Below are positions 6,000 through 7,733 of a DNA stretch of 7,733 nucleotides, in pieces (the first letter of the stretch is position 1; every line of letters starts with the position of its first letter). The position numbers and the translations under genes are program-made. Origin of the DNA: Akkermansiaceae bacterium (lineage in GTDB: Bacteria; Verrucomicrobiota; Verrucomicrobiia; Verrucomicrobiales; Akkermansiaceae); NCBI GenBank assembly GCA_903909905.1, contig CAIVXP010000125.1, positions 1-7,733 of the forward strand, read 5' to 3'. The notes beneath the pieces were generated by a model. That model did no database searches, was not told the origin of the DNA, and worked only from the letters and a program-made list of their open reading frames with translations.

Positions 6000-7733
6000 A
6001 TGCACCGCGTTTTCGTCGAAAAATTCCCTCCCCACGATATCGAGGCCCGACACCTGCTCGCCGATCTGAAGGAGTCGCTCACACTCCCCGGCCTCGAATC
6101 CCTGCGCATCATTCAACGCTACGAAGTCGAAGGTATCACCAAAGATAAGTTCGACGAAGCCACTCGGCTCATTCTTTCCGAACCGCAAGTTGATCGCATC
6201 AGCCCCACACTCGAACACGGCGCCGAAGAACAAGCCTTCGCGATCGAATACTTACCCGGTCAATTCGACCAGCGTGCGGACTCGGCTGCCCAATGCATCC
6301 AAATTCTCACCGGTGGCACACGGCCGAACATTTCATCCTCCAAGGTGATTGTGCTCCGCGGAAACATTTCCAAAACGGAAATCGACGCCATTCGATCATT
6401 TGCAATCAACCCGGTCGACTCACACGAGGTCCCCCTCACCGATTCCAACGATCGCAAGCCCCCCGTCACTCCAAAAGATGTGGCGATACTCAGCGGCTTC
6501 AACAAATCCGATCCCGAGCAACTTCGCAACGATCTCGGTCTTGCAATGTCCGCCGCCGACGTCGCCTTCACTCAGGCACACTTTCGCGATGAGGAAAAAC
6601 GCGACCCAAGCATCACTGAAATCCGCGTCCTCGACACCTACTGGTCTGACCACTGCCGCCACACAACATTCCTCACCGAAATCACCGATGTGGTTTTCGA
6701 CGACGAAAACAGCCCAGTCTATCGCGCATGGAATGCTTACCTTGATGCCCGCAAAAAACTCGGACGCGACAACAAGCCCATCAGCTTGATGGATATCGCT
6801 CTAATGGGCATGCGCGAACTCCGTGCCTCAGGCGAACTCGATAACCTCGAGGAGTCCGATGAAGTCAATGCGGCCTCGATCGTCGTACCGGTCACGATCA
6901 AACAAACAGCCACGTCTGAACCGACCACCGAGGAGTGGCTCGTGATGTTCAAAAACGAAACTCACAACCACCCAACCGAGATCGAACCCTTCGGTGGAGC
7001 CGCCACTTGCCTTGGCGGTTGCATTCGCGATCCACTTTCAGGCCGCTCATATGTTTACCAAGCCATGCGCGTTACCGGCGCCGGCAATCCGCTCGTTCCA
7101 TTCTCCGAAACCCTTCCGGGCAAACTACCGCAGCGCAAAATCTGCCGCACTGCCGCCCATGGTTATTCATCCTATGGCAATCAGATCGGCCTGGCCACCG
7201 GCGAGGTCGCCGAGGTTTACCATCCGGGCTATGTCGCTAAACGCCTTGAAATCGGCGCGGTTGTCGCCGCCGCTCCTCGCTCGCAAGTATTTCGCGGCAA
7301 GCCCGCCAGCGGTGATGCGATTCTTTTGATCGGTGGTCGCACCGGCCGCGATGGCGTCGGCGGCGCCACGGGATCTTCAAAAGAACACACCGACACCGCA
7401 CTCGAAAATTCGGCAGAAGTTCAAAAGGGCGACGCCCCAACCGAACGAAAAATCCAACGGCTTTTCCGCAATCCGGTTCTCACTCGAAAAATCAAGGTCT
7501 GCAACGACTTCGGCGCCGGTGGCGTCTCGGTCGCCATCGGCGAAATCGCGCCTTCACTCCTCATCAGCCTCGATGCCGTCCCGAAAAAATACGATGGCCT
7601 CGACGGCACCGAGCTCGCCATCTCGGAATCGCAAGAACGCATGGCAGTATGCATCGACCCAAGCGATATCTCCTATTTCCTCGAAGAGGCAGACCGCGAA
7701 AACCTCGAATGCAAGCATGTGGCAGATGTCACA
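6000..7733 (+). CDS. purL: phosphoribosylformylglycinamidine synthase, long single-chain type (3' truncated by window)
   Basis: 578 codons are open from the ATG at 6000 to the window edge with no stop. PurL converts FGAR, glutamine and ATP to FGAM, the fourth step of de novo purine synthesis. Residues 1-65 (MHRVFVEKFPPHDIEARHLL onward) resemble a PurS-like domain fused at the N-terminus. Then come YLPGQFDQRADSAAQC (84-99), TYWSDHCRHTTF (213-224, linker domain), the first AIRS-like synthetase domain with NETHNHPTEIEPFGGAATC (319-337) and HGYSSYGNQIGLATGEV (387-403), the glycine-rich RTGRDGVGGATGSS (447-460), CNDFGAGGVS (501-510) and SESQERM (542-548). This is the long form typical of clostridia and some other phyla, not the separate PurS/PurL/PurQ set. 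The full protein should be about 1,200-1,260 residues with a C-terminal glutaminase, which lies outside the window. There is no Shine-Dalgarno before the ATG. Confidence 0.95.
   Translation, partial: MHRVFVEKFPPHDIEARHLLADLKESLTLPGLESLRIIQRYEVEGITKDKFDEATRLILSEPQVDRISPTLEHGAEEQAFAIEYLPGQFDQRADSAAQCIQILTGGTRPNISSSKVIVLRGNISKTEIDAIRSFAINPVDSHEVPLTDSNDRKPPVTPKDVAILSGFNKSDPEQLRNDLGLAMSAADVAFTQAHFRDEEKRDPSITEIRVLDTYWSDHCRHTTFLTEITDVVFDDENSPVYRAWNAYLDARKKLGRDNKPISLMDIALMGMRELRASGELDNLEESDEVNAASIVVPVTIKQTATSEPTTEEWLVMFKNETHNHPTEIEPFGGAATCLGGCIRDPLSGRSYVYQAMRVTGAGNPLVPFSETLPGKLPQRKICRTAAHGYSSYGNQIGLATGEVAEVYHPGYVAKRLEIGAVVAAAPRSQVFRGKPASGDAILLIGGRTGRDGVGGATGSSKEHTDTALENSAEVQKGDAPTERKIQRLFRNPVLTRKIKVCNDFGAGGVSVAIGEIAPSLLISLDAVPKKYDGLDGTELAISESQERMAVCIDPSDISYFLEEADRENLECKHVADVT

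Noticed and set aside
5208..6233. A 341-codon open frame on the minus strand across the PFK end and purL start
   Set aside because: It lies antisense to two clearly identified genes and across a strong plus-strand terminator. The translation shows no recognisable domain. Long antisense frames are expected from the C/G-biased third codon positions of PFK and purL.

Overview
The window looks like chromosomal DNA from a moderately GC-rich bacterium, most plausibly a member of the Verrucomicrobiota. This is inferred from three things. One is a membrane-anchored protein built from about nine W-x(4)-D-P-x(2)-A type repeats, a protein style I associate with that phylum. The second is a diphosphate-type phosphofructokinase. 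The third is a long, single-chain 'clostridial-type' PurL with a fused PurS-like N-terminus. Canonical Shine-Dalgarno sequences are almost absent. No database search was possible, so the taxonomy is an inference.

Layout. A possible tail of an upstream gene (1-42) is followed by a plus-strand Nudix hydrolase that closely resembles eukaryotic MTH1/NUDT1 (55-552). Convergent to it is a minus-strand block of four genes, read 4531 to 760: the repeat protein (4531-3137), a divergent beta-ketoacyl synthase (3097-1952), a small L,D-transpeptidase-fold protein that overlaps the synthase by an ATGA (1955-1470), and a lysine-rich DNA-binding protein with two tandem helix-turn-helix units (1389-760). A strong intrinsic terminator (700-733) ends the block. 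The last gene may also have its own promoter, because a perfect TATAAT lies upstream of it.

Divergent from the block, a 103-bp intergenic region leads into the plus-strand PPi-dependent 6-phosphofructokinase (4635-5855), which is closed by a strong terminator (5890-5923). The next gene, purL (from 6000), runs off the right edge with 578 codons visible and no stop.

Functionally, the plus-strand genes are housekeeping: nucleotide-pool sanitation, glycolysis and de novo purine synthesis. The minus-strand block is the less explained part. It links an exported or anchored repeat protein, a ketosynthase with a degenerate active site, a YkuD-domain protein with no visible signal peptide and a histone-H1-like HTH protein. 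No mobile element, CRISPR array, tRNA or rRNA was seen.
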